64,000 nucleotides of DNA from Sacculina carcini (taxonomy: Eukaryota; Arthropoda; Thecostraca; Sacculinidae): positions 7,944,001 through 8,008,000 of the forward strand of contig OU696571.1 in the NCBI GenBank assembly GCA_916048095.2, in the 5' to 3' direction. Under the pieces are notes generated by a model. It was given only the letters and a program-made list of their open reading frames with translations. It was not told the DNA's origin and searched no databases. This document shows positions 10,472 through 22,135 of this stretch, one piece after another. Position 1 is the first letter of the stretch. The number at the start of each line of letters is the position of its first letter. Both the position numbers and the translations under genes were made by a program.

Positions 10472-11136
10472 GTGTGGTTGGCTGGTTTCTGACAACACAT
10501 GACTTATTTCCAACTCCCCTCGTACAATCAAAGTATCACTATTTCTTACTGAATCATATTTTGTTCTGTCACTGGTATAGCTGAGTGGAATGCAGGTGTG
10601 TGGGCTTAACGCACGCGCGAGAGCTTCCGCGGCCAACCGCACAAAACAAGAGTTCGTCGACAAGTGAATGTATTATAAGCTAAAGTCACCTCTGCCTGTA
10701 TGTGTTCATATATCAGTAATGATGGGTGTCATGCAAGATCACCTTGTGAAGGTTACGCAAAGTCACGGGTGAAAAGCCGATAAAATCATGAAATATATAA
10801 AAGATTACATAATATTAAACACTTAATCATGCGATTAATATCTAAAAACCATACTTACTTTACTCAACACAAACTCAAACGCAGACAACAAACAGAACCA
10901 CACAGTCTAATACATTAATAACGCAAGTAAAGCATGTAACACGAGAAACAGAATAGTTATAAACAACGGGTACAGCCTATGTAAATATATGTAAACTGGA
11001 AAGCAGCAGCACACTACTGGTGTACATGCCCAAGATAGCTGCAGGTCCTCCTTCACTATGGAAAGTATTACCCGTTGAGAGGTATCATAGCTGCCACGCT
11101 GCTCGCTGTGGCTTGTTTTTCATTAACGTAATTGTA

Positions 11137-11197
11137 ACACACACACACGTACACACATACACACACACATACACACAAACGCTGACACACACACAGC
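11137..11197. repeat. Interrupted AC microsatellite
   Basis: Runs of ACAC broken by ACGTAC and ACATAC words, followed by GCTGACACACACACAG. Confidence 0.85.
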
Positions 11198-12055
11198 TGG
11201 TCGTTGGTCCGTTAGATTTTGGTCCTCTCAGCCTGTCCGGTGATCTGCGGATGGTACGCGTATTTTACAGCGTGCTTCATCTGGAAGTATCACCTATTTG
11301 AATGATATACGAAAAAAATCAAAATGAGGAAAAAGGAAAATACGAGCAAACAGGAAAAACATGACTTCACTAGTTTAGCTCCGTCAATAGTGTGTTCATA
11401 TTGGGGGCAATGTATTCTATGTACTCAGCAATAGCAAGCAGCGCTACTCACGTTCTCAACTCACTCAACGTTCACGACTGCGCACGCACACACTCGACTT
11501 CAGGATGGACACACAAGCATACATAAAATCAGACATAGTCATACGCAAGCGGGCGTACCAATGTAGTCATACAAGATGCAAGTGAATTCTACACCGAAGA
11601 TCAGTTAGCGAATGCACAAGCCTGCAAAGACACGTTTACATCAACAAGTTCAATCCACTATTTACGCGTTTATATAAACGATTATAGTCCATGTTCCTAG
11701 ATAAAAGTACGATAAAAGTCCATATAAACGATAAAAGTACAGCTTGGAACATGAAGGGATAAATATTCCCTATAGCAAACATATACTCATCATCATCATC
11801 ATTTATTTTGCCTTTCACAATACACAATTTCAGTATACAATACAATACACAATGGCAGGGCATGAGAATCCGAAAGGATTGTGTAGCCCGCGATCAACAT
11901 ACAAACTAACCGTACAAGAACTATATAACACATAGACAAAGTGTGATATGTGGGTAAACAAGACACAGAACGTAGATAATTCGAAGGTTTTACGCACTAA
12001 ACATATGGGTCGTCGGTGCTCCCATTAAGATCAACTATCACGGCATATAAAGGGA

Positions 12056-12508
12056 TCAGTAATGTTTCAGAAATTCTACTTTTATATGCTTCTTGAATGC
12101 TGACATCGTGAGAGATTTTTTAAGGAAACATTGCAACCGATTCCAAAGTTTGACACCCTGATGAAAGAAGGAAATGTTTCTTGCTCTTGTACGTGTATAG
12201 GACAGAGTAAATTTATCCGCATGTCTGTGATTCAGTACAAACTTGCTCTGTATATTCGTAGGTAATTGGTAATGAAAAGCAATAAACATTTTTGCTAGTG
12301 TGTTGAATTTGATTTGGTCACTGAATTTCAAAATGTTTAGTTTTTTGAAGAAATTTGAAGTGTTGTCATGGTAATGTGTATTGTTTATGAGTCTTATTGC
12401 TTTTCTTTGGGCAATTGAAATTGGCTCTAAATTGGATTGGTATGTGTTGTCCCATGCTTCACAACAATACTGCAGATGTGATTTAAAGTATGTGTTGTAT
12501 AACATCAT
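12056..12508 (-). pseudogene. LINE ORF2 C-terminal domain
   Basis: Reads YNTYFKSHLQYCCEAWDNTY, then a region with KLNILKFSDQIKFNTLAKM and RTRARNISFFHQGVKLWNRL, matching the C-terminal domain of the other LINE (YYCDETWGSTYKHS and RTRCRQFNFFVRGPSLWNN). It lies in a different frame from the endonuclease and overlaps its end by 26 bp at the deletion junction. Its stop at 12056 starts the 3' UTR. Confidence 0.8.
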
Positions 12509-13403
12509 CTTGTATAACGTCCCAGTTTGTTTGTTTCAGTTCATGATTGAGTCGTCGCAGCCTATTTGTAGAATATCGTCTTTTCAAAAAAGTACTTTCT
12601 TTTGGTGTAGAATCAGATTCATTCAACAGTGTAAATATCAGGAAGTGGTTAGAAATGTCTTCGCAGATTACGCCACTTGATAGTGAACTGGTCACACAAC
12701 TTGTGAAGATATTATCAATCACAGTGTTTGATTTGGTCGATGCTCTAGTCACTGACCTGATCAGTGGAAGAAACCTATTACTTGGCATATCGTTAAAGAA
12801 AATTCGAGTTGGTAAGTGGTCGTCAGAGTTCAGCAAGTTTATATTGAAATCGCCCATAATCATCCAATTATGTCTGCTCGAATTATCGACTAATTTGTTC
12901 ATTTCATCAGTGAACTTATTGATAGGTGTGCCAGGAGGACGGTAGACACAAGAAACTCTCATTACTTTGCTCTTAACAGAGATATCCACCGTAATCACCT
13001 CCATCAAATCAGGTATTCCTATACTGAGACGAGGTATGTGTTTGGCTTGATGCATGTTTTTGACAAATACGGCCATGCCACCTCCTCTTTTGTTCTGACG
13101 TGTCCGGTGAAACACTTGATATCCCGCCATACGACAAAAATCAATCGAAGTGTCGTTCACCCATGTTTCTAATATGGCAACTACTTCGATTTTTTCTTCC
13201 AGATCACTCAAAAAGGATGTCAGATGTTCAATGTGCTTATTCAAACTACGTGCATTCAGATGAAGTGCCATAAATCCCTTCGTGTTTTGGAACTTGCAGT
13301 TAAAGGTGTCAATGTCATATACGTCAAAAGTATTATTTTCCACATCGAGGCTGTTTGTCTCATCGATGTCAGCATCAGCTGTGCTCACATCAACCATTGT
13401 CAA
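12483..13403 (-). CDS. LINE ORF2 endonuclease, truncated protein
   Basis: A 306-residue open frame. Endonuclease motifs occur in order: ALHLNARSLNKHIEHL, AILETWVND (the ET pair), RGGGMAVFV, VSCVYRPPGTPINKF, IMGDFNINLLNSDD, SNTVIDNIFTS and EDISNHFLIF (SNH in place of the usual SDH). The open frame ends inside the junction to the C-terminal domain. The N-terminal 40 residues are acidic and not recognised. The domain is uninterrupted, so the deletion that removed the RT is probably not very old, but the S-D-H aspartate is replaced. Confidence 0.85.
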   Translation of the reverse strand: MTMVDVSTADADIDETNSLDVENNTFDVYDIDTFNCKFQNTKGFMALHLNARSLNKHIEHLTSFLSDLEEKIEVVAILETWVNDTSIDFCRMAGYQVFHRTRQNKRGGGMAVFVKNMHQAKHIPRLSIGIPDLMEVITVDISVKSKVMRVSCVYRPPGTPINKFTDEMNKLVDNSSRHNWMIMGDFNINLLNSDDHLPTRIFFNDMPSNRFLPLIRSVTRASTKSNTVIDNIFTSCVTSSLSSGVICEDISNHFLIFTLLNESDSTPKESTFLKRRYSTNRLRRLNHELKQTNWDVIQDDVIQHIL

Positions 13404-13868
13404 GATGTTTCACTAGTTCCCTCAATGATACACAAGAGCACCCACAACCCACCTCACAATTTACACAGGTATGCATCCACCCCCACACATGTACACACAC
13501 ACTTGGCTCAGTCACACATGCCCACATACACACTACAACTTGAGTGCAAATATATGGTTCACACACACGCACACACGCACACACACAAACAGTACCTTTC
13601 ATACACTTGAACACATAAGGACATGAACATATTTCACACGCACACACACGCACGCATACAAAAATTGCTCCTCTTTTACATTCATGTAGACACACTCTCA
13701 CTTACGCACACACACATTCGCACATTGTCACAAGCATACGCATACCCAAACAGGCAGAAATGATCGGCTATAAGGCGATATTTTTCTAATTAACGAGTGA
13801 ATAAGACTAATAGATTGACACAATCGTGTGTTCCATGCAATATACTGCGATGGATACATCAGCTTGGC
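13404..13868 (-). other. TG/CA-rich spacer between LINE ORF1 and ORF2
   Basis: About 465 bp separating the two ORFs. On the plus strand 13490-13740 is dominated by ACAC and ACGC words, so the LINE RNA would be UG-rich here. The LINE at 3740-9926 has a similar TG-rich segment directly upstream of its own ORF2 (3280-3600). Confidence 0.7.
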
Positions 13869-14642
13869 TCAACTTTTACGATTGTTTTTCCTTGCGACAT
13901 ACCTTGTACGCACGGCTTGGTTTGGTTGAACAGTCGACTGATGACTCTGTGGCAAACCTGGACCCGTTTTTTCTGTCGCTGTACTAACTGGCCCGATGTG
14001 TGATTGGGTCTCGGTCATTGACTTGACCTTCACCGCACGGGCGTGCTCAGTAATCCGCATGAATATGCCAGAATTGTCGCTCCATACCGCGTGAATTTTT
14101 CCGTTTTTTCGCATTTGCCGCAGTTCATATGCCAATTTGATGTTGTTCGCAGTCAGGTGATCGTTTATATAGACTTTTTTTTTCGCCGATGAGTTCTTCA
14201 ACATTGACCTGGCTTTGTGGAATTGCTGGTGTTTTCTCATTCTCTCAAATTTGACCAGGAGAGGTCGAGATTTACCTTCAGTTCGGTTGCCAATCCGGTG
14301 AACTCCTTCAATGTCATCTTCTGCAAGGTTGACTCCAATGCTCAAAGCAAGTTCATGAACTATTTGCATTGGATTTTCACCTTCAACTACGGTGATGCCC
14401 ATGACATAGAGGTTTTTGCGTCTGCTGCTCTGCTCCAGCATGCAGATTCTATCCTGCGCCTCTGTTAGCTCCACTTTAAGAGCAGAAATTTCATCGTCTT
14501 TGGTATGCAGCACCGCTGACACAGCAGCCTCAACTGCCGGAGCCACAATAATTTCTCTCATTATACTCAAGACATCTTCACTTTTCAGGCAGTCTATAAG
14601 TGCCTCCCTCAGGTCCGAAGTACTTGCCGCCTTTGCCATCAC
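13869..14642 (-). CDS. LINE ORF1 protein (coiled coil plus RRM-like domain)
   Basis: A 257-residue intact frame starting MMAKAASTSDLREALID. Residues about 50-75 (DDEISALKVELTEAQDRICM) are heptad-like and probably a coiled coil for trimerisation. Residues 75-210 resemble the L1-type ORF1 RNA-binding region: RRKNLYVMGI, EDDIEGVHRIGN, SRPLLVKFERMRKH and KKKVYINDHLT. The C-terminus is basic (ARKNNRKS). Such proteins coat LINE RNA and act as nucleic-acid chaperones. It is on the same strand and immediately upstream of the endonuclease frame. It could still be expressed, though the element is incomplete. Confidence 0.8.
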   Translation of the reverse strand: MMAKAASTSDLREALIDCLKSEDVLSIMREIIVAPAVEAAVSAVLHTKDDEISALKVELTEAQDRICMLEQSSRRKNLYVMGITVVEGENPMQIVHELALSIGVNLAEDDIEGVHRIGNRTEGKSRPLLVKFERMRKHQQFHKARSMLKNSSAKKKVYINDHLTANNIKLAYELRQMRKNGKIHAVWSDNSGIFMRITEHARAVKVKSMTETQSHIGPVSTATEKTGPGLPQSHQSTVQPNQAVRTRYVARKNNRKS

Positions 14643-14700
14643 TTCACTTCACAAACACAGAGCTACCGAAACACGTCCGCACTCAATGACACTAGGCTGA

Positions 14701-15239
14701 ATACTGATAACATTACATTAGATACATAACATAACATTTCATTACATACTCATAACATTAGCATGCTCCAATAACAAAACCTATAACTTCAATAGAATAT
14801 ATCCAGGAACCATAAATCAGACTGTGGAATTACTCTGCGAATGGTAACATCTCACTGAATATGGACACTATATTGAAAACAAAAATATAACACGAAGTAA
14901 TACACACACACAAAATGCAGACACGTCGAGTCACACCGAGCACACTTCTCACACCGACCACTGAGTCAAATCTATCAGTGATACATGACATCTGATATCA
15001 TTCATGTCATCAGAGCTGTCAGCTGACGCTGCAAGCACTGGCAGGTTGCGCTGCACCTTTCTTGGAATTCACGCGTCGGGCAGTGCAAGCCATACATGTG
15101 ATCAAATCGACATTCGCACGTAATTTTTATTTACACGACGAATGATATTTTCTGAAACAGAATAAAAATATAACCAATCAAATACAAAACATAACATGAC
15201 GTATAACATAACCCGGTCTTGTTATGGCAATGTAACCCA
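14701..15239. other. AT-rich non-coding stretch
   Basis: No gene is seen. It has many ATAACATTACAT-type words (14705-14765) and may include the 5' UTR of the LINE on its right-hand side. Confidence 0.4.
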
Positions 15240-15519
15240 CAACTCAATTCAGTTGGCAACATACCAGTATTGAATATTTGAAACATCTGTCTATATTATA
15301 GACACAAAATGCTAATCATTAAAATATACACATTTAACATGACTGCAAAGCCTACACGAAACTTACACAAACGAAAGTGGACTTGGTAACGCAATGACGG
15401 ATAGTTAGTGAACGAATGCCGCGATGTTTCGTGACTTGTGGTTGCGACCTTGACCATCGTATAGTTTGCATTGTCTCCGCTAGAGGCGCTGCCCGGAGAT
15501 CCTGACTGATATCTCACAT
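15240..15519 (-). repeat. Candidate 3' LTR of the Gypsy fossil
   Basis: On the minus strand a purine tract (CTGGAGGGA) is followed by TGTGAGATATCAGTCAGG. A similar TGTGATATATCAGTCAGG occurs at about 18889-18906, at the other end of the recognisable pol, and could be the start of the 5' LTR. The far boundary near 15240 is a guess. Confidence 0.45.
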
Positions 15520-15854
15520 CCCTCCAGTTTCTGACTGGAAACTACAGATCTGTCAGGTAGTCCTTCAGATACCCTGGTGGTAGCAGAGCTCTACGCGGAC
15601 GAGCCGGTGGCTGTGAATCATCTGACGGATCGGCGTCTGTCAGACTTCTGCTTGAATGTGCTGTGTTCTCTACAGCGTGATGACTATCGGTCATAATATC
15701 GGTGGTTTCGGGAGTGTTTCTCGGAATTACTTCATGGCGCGTGTTACCGGTTTGCTGCGAGTGTGTGTGCTTTGCCGGGGATGTTGAGCTCGGCGATAGC
15801 GGTTTGGTACCTCCATGTGCCGGCGGTGTCGACGGCGGCGATGACGGTGGTATA

Positions 15855-16010
15855 GACGGTGCCGGCGGAGGACACGGTGGTGACGACGCTGAAGACCGTG
15901 CCGGCGGAGGAGACGGTGGTGAAGACGGTGGCAGCGACGGAGGTGACGACGATGACGGCGGCAGCGACGGAGGTGACGACGATGACGGCGGCGACATTGA
16001 CGGTGCTGCC
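15855..16010 (-). repeat. Ser/Pro-coding minisatellite within the Gypsy tail
   Basis: GGCGGAGG- and GACGACGATGACGG-type words recur with periods of 9 to 30 bp, including two exact GCAGCGACGGAGGTGACGAC units. On the coding strand they give runs of PPSSSSPPSLPPSSS. Confidence 0.8.
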
Positions 16011-18915
16011 CTGGATCGTGTCGTTGGAGTCGATGGATGGGCGTCAAATCCTTTGATATGTCGGAGAAACCGTCTATTGCGCAATGACAGTCGACCCGAT
16101 CCGTCCACCTTGACTAGGTACTGGTCGTACGGCTTTCCTTCGACGATGACGCCTGTTATGTCCCAACGTTTTCCGTGGGCGCCGGTCTGGTTCTGCATCA
16201 GTACTCTGTTACCTGGTGTCAAGGGCTTCAATCGACGTACGTGGCAGTTTAATTGATCAATCTGTCTCAGAAAATGTAGCCGAAGGGCCGACTCTTGGCG
16301 TTTCCACGCGTCCCGCCACACCGGATGTACTGAACTGTTGTTGAATACATGTGTGTCGGGAGTGACAGGCAGGAGGTCCCTCAGTTGCCTGCCGAACACT
16401 ATCTGAGACGGTGACATGCACGTCTCTGGATACGGAGTGTTTCGATATTGGAGTAGACCGGCCGCGACCGCCTCTGAATTCATGACGCCTTGAGCGTTTG
16501 TGTGATACGCTAAGAGGCGCTTAATGGAATTGACGGTCACTTCGGCTCGTCCATTCGACTGGGGGTGGTATGCAGACGATAGGCGGTGTCTCACGCCCCA
16601 TCGGGTCAGAAACGACTCTGTCTCCTGCGCCGTGAATTCCGGCCCGCCGTTAGTGCTTATTTCCTCGGCTACTCCAAACGACGAGAAGTACGCAACGAGA
16701 GTCAGGTACGAAAAATCCTTTCGAACCTGACTTGCTGATGACAAGGTTCGGCCAGCCGCTGAACCTGTCAACGACCACTAGATATCCAGTACCACGTACG
16801 TCCGCAAAGTCAGCCGCTATGTGTTGAAACGGTCGAGTCGGTACATTCGGTAGAACAGGTGGCAACCGGGACTGTGAAGGTGCCATAGTCCAGCATGTGC
16901 GGCATCTGGACCTAGTCAATTCAATATCTTTGCTGAGCCCTGGCCAGAAAACTATGCCGCGCGATCGGCTGCTCATCCTGTTGGTGCCTTGATGAGCGGA
17001 GTGCAATGCACATAAAATGTCGTTTCTTAAAGCGTGGTTAACGAAAATTCGGCTATTCATCATAAGAACGTCGTCATCTACGGAAAGATCGTCACGATAC
17101 TGCCAAGATGGCTACAAATCTTCTGGCACGGCGTCACGGGATGACGCGAACCCTCGCTCCACGAGTATAATCAGCATCTGAAGATCCTTGTCCGATGCAG
17201 TGCATTCTCTAACCCTGGCCCATGTGACGGCCTCCAGTGAGTCCGTGGCAGATCGAGCTGCTGCAACAACACCGGACTCAAGATCATCGCCTGTATACCA
17301 CTCAGCTGGGCGCGCCATACAGCTAGCACACTGATGCCGTCATCCTCAACATCGCGAGCGCTGGGCTTCCGTGAAGTTGCATCTGCGGCAGGTATAGTAC
17401 GTCCTGGTACGTGTACAATCTTATAACACCACATCAGCGTCCGTTATTTGAGACGAAAGAGGCGCGGGTTGGATATGTCGCCGAGAGCTCTATCACCGAG
17501 TACTTTGACGAGCGGTTTTTTATCTGTAGTGATTACTAGATCACGACAACCCATGGAGAAAAACTTGATGTCCTCAAGTGCCCACGCTACGGCTAAAGCT
17601 TCGCCCTCGATCGGAGCATAGCATTTCTCTGCATCGCGCAAGAACCGGGATCCAGCCGCCGTGATTTTCCACCCGTCGACGCAACACCCGGGCACTTGTG
17701 AATCGCATGAACAGTGCTTTTGGCGCATCCAGTAACCCACGCCAGTCTGGGACCAGTCAGGATTCAGGCACGTCAACTTGTCGGGATCGAAGATCTCCAC
17801 TCCGTGCCGTATCTCATCAATGATTGACTGCTTGGATTTTTGAAAAGCGTCCTCAAGCTGCGGATTCCAGTAAAAGTGAACATTCGGTCTAAGGAGAGGT
17901 TTGAAAGGAGCCATAATGTCTGTGGTTCTTCCATACTGAGACACCTGATTCACGAGGTCGAAGCAGGCACGTACATCGGTTATGTTCAAGGGTCTCGGAA
18001 AGCTCGCGATTGCGTCTAGGTATTTTGGCAACGGCCTTACCTCGTGACTGGTGATTTCGAAACCGGTGAAATTCACTGTTGTGGACGCAAATTGGAACTT
18101 GGCAGGATTCAGTATAACTCCGTTGTGTCCCACGTGGATACGATAATCAATTACTCGCCACCAATGATCTGTGATGTTGGAGTCCCATATCAACGTGCCG
18201 TCCCCGAATTTGGTCTTAAGTAGTACGTCGGCAATTATGGCGTCATAACGTTGTGTGTATGTGTCATGTGACGCTATAAAACCCATGGGAGCGCTTTTGT
18301 ACCTGAAGCGACCTTGTTCGGTTGAAAATGTTGCCAAATGACGGTCCTCGGGCCGTATCTCGATGGAATGGAATCCATTCCATGCGTCCGTCACTGTTTT
18401 GATGGACATCGTTGGGACTGATCTCGCTTGTCTGACAGAGACACTGTGTAGTGAGTGTCTCTCTGGCTGTGCCGATTCAATGGTTGAAGGTCAACTGTTC
18501 GACGAGGGGAGCCATCTGACTTCGGAGTTAGCACAATGCTGTGCAACCATGTCACCGGCGTGTTTGCTGGTAGTCGCTCTATAACTCCGAGGGCTACGTT
18601 TCTCTCCAGCTGCTCCGACATCTCCTGGCGCCAGTGGACCGGAACATTCGGTAGTCGTTTTGTCACCACGGGCCGTGCGTCGGGATCAACCTGAATCTCC
18701 ATTAGAGGTCCTGTCATGGCCGACAGAGGCTGGTGTGGACACGTGTTGAATGTCGGCGACGCGAAGATTGCCAGTAACCAGTCCTTCATGGCATCAGCTG
18801 AACGCAGAGATTGAGCCATCGGAAGATGCGCCGGTCGTGGAGGTGGTGCAGATCGCTTTGGGCACCCACAAGGCGCCACGCTGGCCGACCCTGACTGATA
18901 TATCACAACATGCAC

Positions 18916-19015
18916 TCAGGGGAGCACACACACTCACATAAGCACCAGCACAGAAGATTCCACAAACACACACACACACACAAACAATGCAAATCATGAT
19001 ATACCACAAGACTCC
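18916..19015. other. Junction between two Gypsy fossils, with short AC tract
   Basis: It holds an AC tract at about 18965-18982 and TGTGGTATATCATG on the minus strand after CTCCCCCACC, which could be the polypurine tract and LTR start of the neighbouring element. The exact border between the two elements is unresolved. Confidence 0.35.
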
Positions 19016-22000
19016 CCCACCAGAAGCGGAGCTAGTCAAGCAGTGAAGTATGCGAGTGTAAGTGTAAACAATAGCAATTGCGGTGCGTAAAACATGTTGA
19101 AAAATACAATGAAAATATCAAATACATGTACGAATGACATCATAACATATATGATCAACAAAATACTCGGTAATCACAACGTGTGCATCAAGGTAGACGA
19201 TTCACAATACGATGCGCGACATCAGCGTATACAAGCATAGGTACATATAGATCAATAATAAAATGAAAAATAAACAGTTTGTAAATGATACGCGTGCATC
19301 ACAAACAATGGTGCAAACTCTTGTGAAGAATGAGCAGATATTCGCGGCAAGACAACCCATATTAAACAAAATATAGTGTGGCGCTTGTAGTCAAATATGC
19401 AGATTAAAACAGTGCTTAACACGCATACCATGCTCAACACGCACGCATACACCAAGTAGGGACATACAGATATACACAATGTTCACATACATTTTACAAC
19501 GCAATAATCAAAATAGTGGTAGTCTGGGTGTTGTGTGAATCTCACTTTTCGTCCAGTTCGTGTTGTGACTGGACTTGCTGGCGACGCTTGAGGAACAGGT
19601 ACTGGAGCAGGTCGCAGTGCGGCGGGTGTCCGTGGAGCCGAAGTAGGTGTGCATGACGACGAGGCGGTCGAATAAGCTGACTTGACAGTAACGACGGCTG
19701 GTGTCAAGCGATCGATTGAGACTGTCTCCGACCCACCAGTCGGCAGAGAAATCACGAACACTTTCGGTGATCTGGAAATAACTCGAAATGGACCGCGGTA
19801 TGGCGCTTCGAGTGGGCGACGGACTCGGTCGACGCGCACCCACACGTACTCGCAGGTCATGATTTTTGCAGGCACGTAGGAAGGCGATGTGTTGTGTGAA
19901 GTACCGGCAGACAGCTTGTGGAAATCCACTTCTTGCATTCGTTTGGTGAGACCTAACACAAACTCATGCTGCGCCTTGGTCGAGACGGTGTCGCCCGTCG
20001 GTACACGCGGACACAACATGTTGCTGTCAGTCACAGCTGTAAATAGTGAGATGTCGGATTCGGTGGGCAACAAGCGAATACCCAGCATCACCACTAGCAA
20101 CGCAGAGAGCCAGCATTGCTTCCGATCCATGATCGATGTTTTTATCACACGATATAGCCGCTCAACCAGTCCGTTTGATTGCGGTCGATACGCAGTGGCT
20201 CTGATGCGGTGAAAACCCACTAATTGCGAGAGCTCACGGACTAATTCCGACTCAAACTGTGTGCCACGATCGGTTACCATACGAAGCGGGACACCGAAGC
20301 GGAACACCGAAGCGCGACACCCTGACCTCTGACGCCTCTGATCAGCGACTTGCTCTATCGATACATATCAGAATATACCGATATGGCGTAGAGAACGGTT
20401 GGCCGCGTGGAGTGGCCGGCGGCAATGAAATATATTTGGACACATTCGAATTGCTCACTAGGAACTGCAAATTCGGTGAGTGGCGATTTAGTGTGGCGTC
20501 TGATCTGCGTTTGTTGACACGCCGTGCAGGCGCGCACCCATGACTTGAGGTATTTCTCCATCTGTGTCCATACATATCGATACTTGAGCACCTTGACGCT
20601 TGTCGTAATTCTAGGGTGGCTGAGCCTGTGCATCTGATCGAACACAGAGCGCCTGATTTGAGCGGCAGAAACGGTCTAGGTTAAGGCGTTGATGTATCGC
20701 ACAGTATATGTTGGTCTCCCGACGTCATAAATGGCGTGAGAGAAGCGGCAGCTGCCTGGGTCTCGGCATCATCGGCTTGTGCGCGCGCAATCGCCGGCAG
20801 GTAAAATACGTCCACTTGGACTGCATTTACGCTGGGCGAGAGGCAGTCAGCGACCATGTTCTCTGCTCCTCGGGTGTATTGTGCATCTGACACGTATTCG
20901 TTAATGTACGACCAGTGTCTTTGCTGACGATCCGATTTGGCCACGTTTGGGCTGACGAAAGCGGAAACCAGTGGTTTGTGATCCGTCAAAAAAGTCACTG
21001 ACCGACCTTCTAGATAGTGTCGAAAGTGCATCATATAATATTAGGCAGCCAGGAGCACACGGTCGTAAACCGAGTACTTGCGCTGTGCTGCAGACAATTT
21101 CTTCGAGACAAATGTGATGGGTTGAGGTACTCCGTCAACCATCTGATGTAGTGCAGCCCCAGCAGCAGTCGAAGAGCAATCGGTAACGAGTTGCATATGA
21201 GCACAGTCCGGTAGCGGATGCGGCAGTGTGCACGCGCTAGCCAGTGATTGTTTGATACCATCAAAAGCGGCCAGCTCTTCGTCGTTCAGTGCGAAATACT
21301 TATTGTTGGGTTGATGATTGGCTCCTTCTGGCAGTGGGTGCACAATGTTGGCGAAGCCAGGAATCATCCGGCGATAGAAGCCCAGCATGCCTAGGAAACG
21401 GCGGAGAGATGAGGAGTCAGTTGGAATCGGAAGGTCGTTGATAGCAGCGATATTTGCGTCTGGAGGACACACGCCAGCAGCAGTGAATTTATGCCCGAGA
21501 AAATCGACGCTCGATTGGAAGAACGAGCATTTATCTAATGACAGAAGAAACACATGACGCTCGAACACACCAAACACAGCTGACAAGTCGCGCAGATGTC
21601 GCTCCTCGGTGTGCGAGAACACCAGAACATCATCAAGGTACAGAAAATTGCACTTCAGATGTGAGAGAATGGTGTTCATCAGCTTTGAAATGTAGCGCCC
21701 GCGTTTTTCAAAACCAGCGGCATGAAAACATATTCAAAAAGTCCAAATGGCGTAATGACTCCTGGTCTTGGCGATGTCTGCCTCGCTCATAGGCACTTGA
21801 TGGTACGCCTGGAGCAGATCAAGTTTCGAGAACAGCGTCATACCGGCCAATCGAGCAGACATGTCCTGAATATGCGGCAGTGGCTAGCGATCAGGCACCG
21901 TACGAGCGTTCAGTGCCCTGTAATCACCGGTGATGCGCCACTCCCCGGGTGTCTTCTTGGCGGCCATGTGGAGCGGAGAAGACCACGGCGAGTTGGAGCG

Positions 22001-22135
22001 ACGGACAACACCGGCCTGCATGAGAGCCTTGAATGCAGATTTGGCTACTTGCTCTTTGTCAGCAGTCAAACGACGAGGACGAGCGAAGACGGGTGCTGCG
22101 CTGCCTGTGTCAATGGTATGTTGCACCGGCATAGT
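19016..22135 (-). mobile_element. Ty3/Gypsy LTR element fossil, second lineage (RT, RNase H, integrase)
   Basis: On the minus strand the order is RT (IDTGSAAPVFARPRRL, VRRSNSPWSSPLHMAAKK, ITGDYRALN; then FLYLDDVLVFS with the YLDD catalytic box), RNase H (VTDCSSTAAGAALHQ, FVSKKLSAAQRKYS, LTDHKPLV), integrase zinc domain (CTACQQTQ) and core (VTDRGTQFES, ATAYRPQSNGLVERL), then a tail ending near 19483. The segment 19016-19482 may be 3' UTR with a polypurine tract near 19010. It differs from the adjacent fossil in RT and integrase motifs. Broken, with about five or more lesions. Confidence 0.85.

Larger units (their letters stand above)
9927..11785. other. Non-coding stretch, no gene recognised
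   Basis: I see no credible gene. It contains a two-copy 25-bp tandem repeat (TATGCATGAGTATGTGCATA core, about 10157-10205), GTCTGTGATGAAGACA repeats near 10355-10410, a 34-bp palindrome at 10438-10471 and an interrupted AC tract at 11137-11197. Confidence 0.5.
11786..14700 (-). mobile_element. Two-ORF LINE (CR1/L2 type) lacking its reverse transcriptase
   Basis: On the minus strand the element reads ORF1 (14642-13869), a TG-rich spacer, ORF2 endonuclease (13403 to about 12510), ORF2 C-terminal domain (to 12056), a 3' UTR and a terminal ATG-repeat tail (CATCATCATCATC on the plus strand, about 11787-11800). The RT domain expected between endonuclease and C-terminus, about 1.6 kb by comparison with the LINE at 3740-9926, is absent. 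The copy cannot move itself. Its 5' end is placed near 14700 only because ORF1 begins at 14642. Confidence 0.85.
15240..18915 (-). mobile_element. Ty3/Gypsy LTR element fossil, pol region and 3' LTR
   Basis: On the minus strand the parts are RT (from 18915), RNase H (ITAAGSRFLRDAEKCYAPIE region, about 17600), the integrase zinc domain (HSAHQGTNRM, CRTC), the integrase core (STNGGPEF, SAYHPQSNGRAEV) and a long C-terminal tail with Ser/Pro repeats encoded at about 15850-16010. A TGTGAGATATCAG start after a purine tract marks a probable 3' LTR. Gag and protease are not seen upstream. The element is broken, with about five or more lesions, and is of intermediate to old age. Confidence 0.85.

Noticed and set aside
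15702-16256. 184-codon plus-strand frame rich in Gly and Asp
   Set aside because: It is the reverse side of the Ser/Pro-rich tail of the Gypsy integrase frame on the minus strand.
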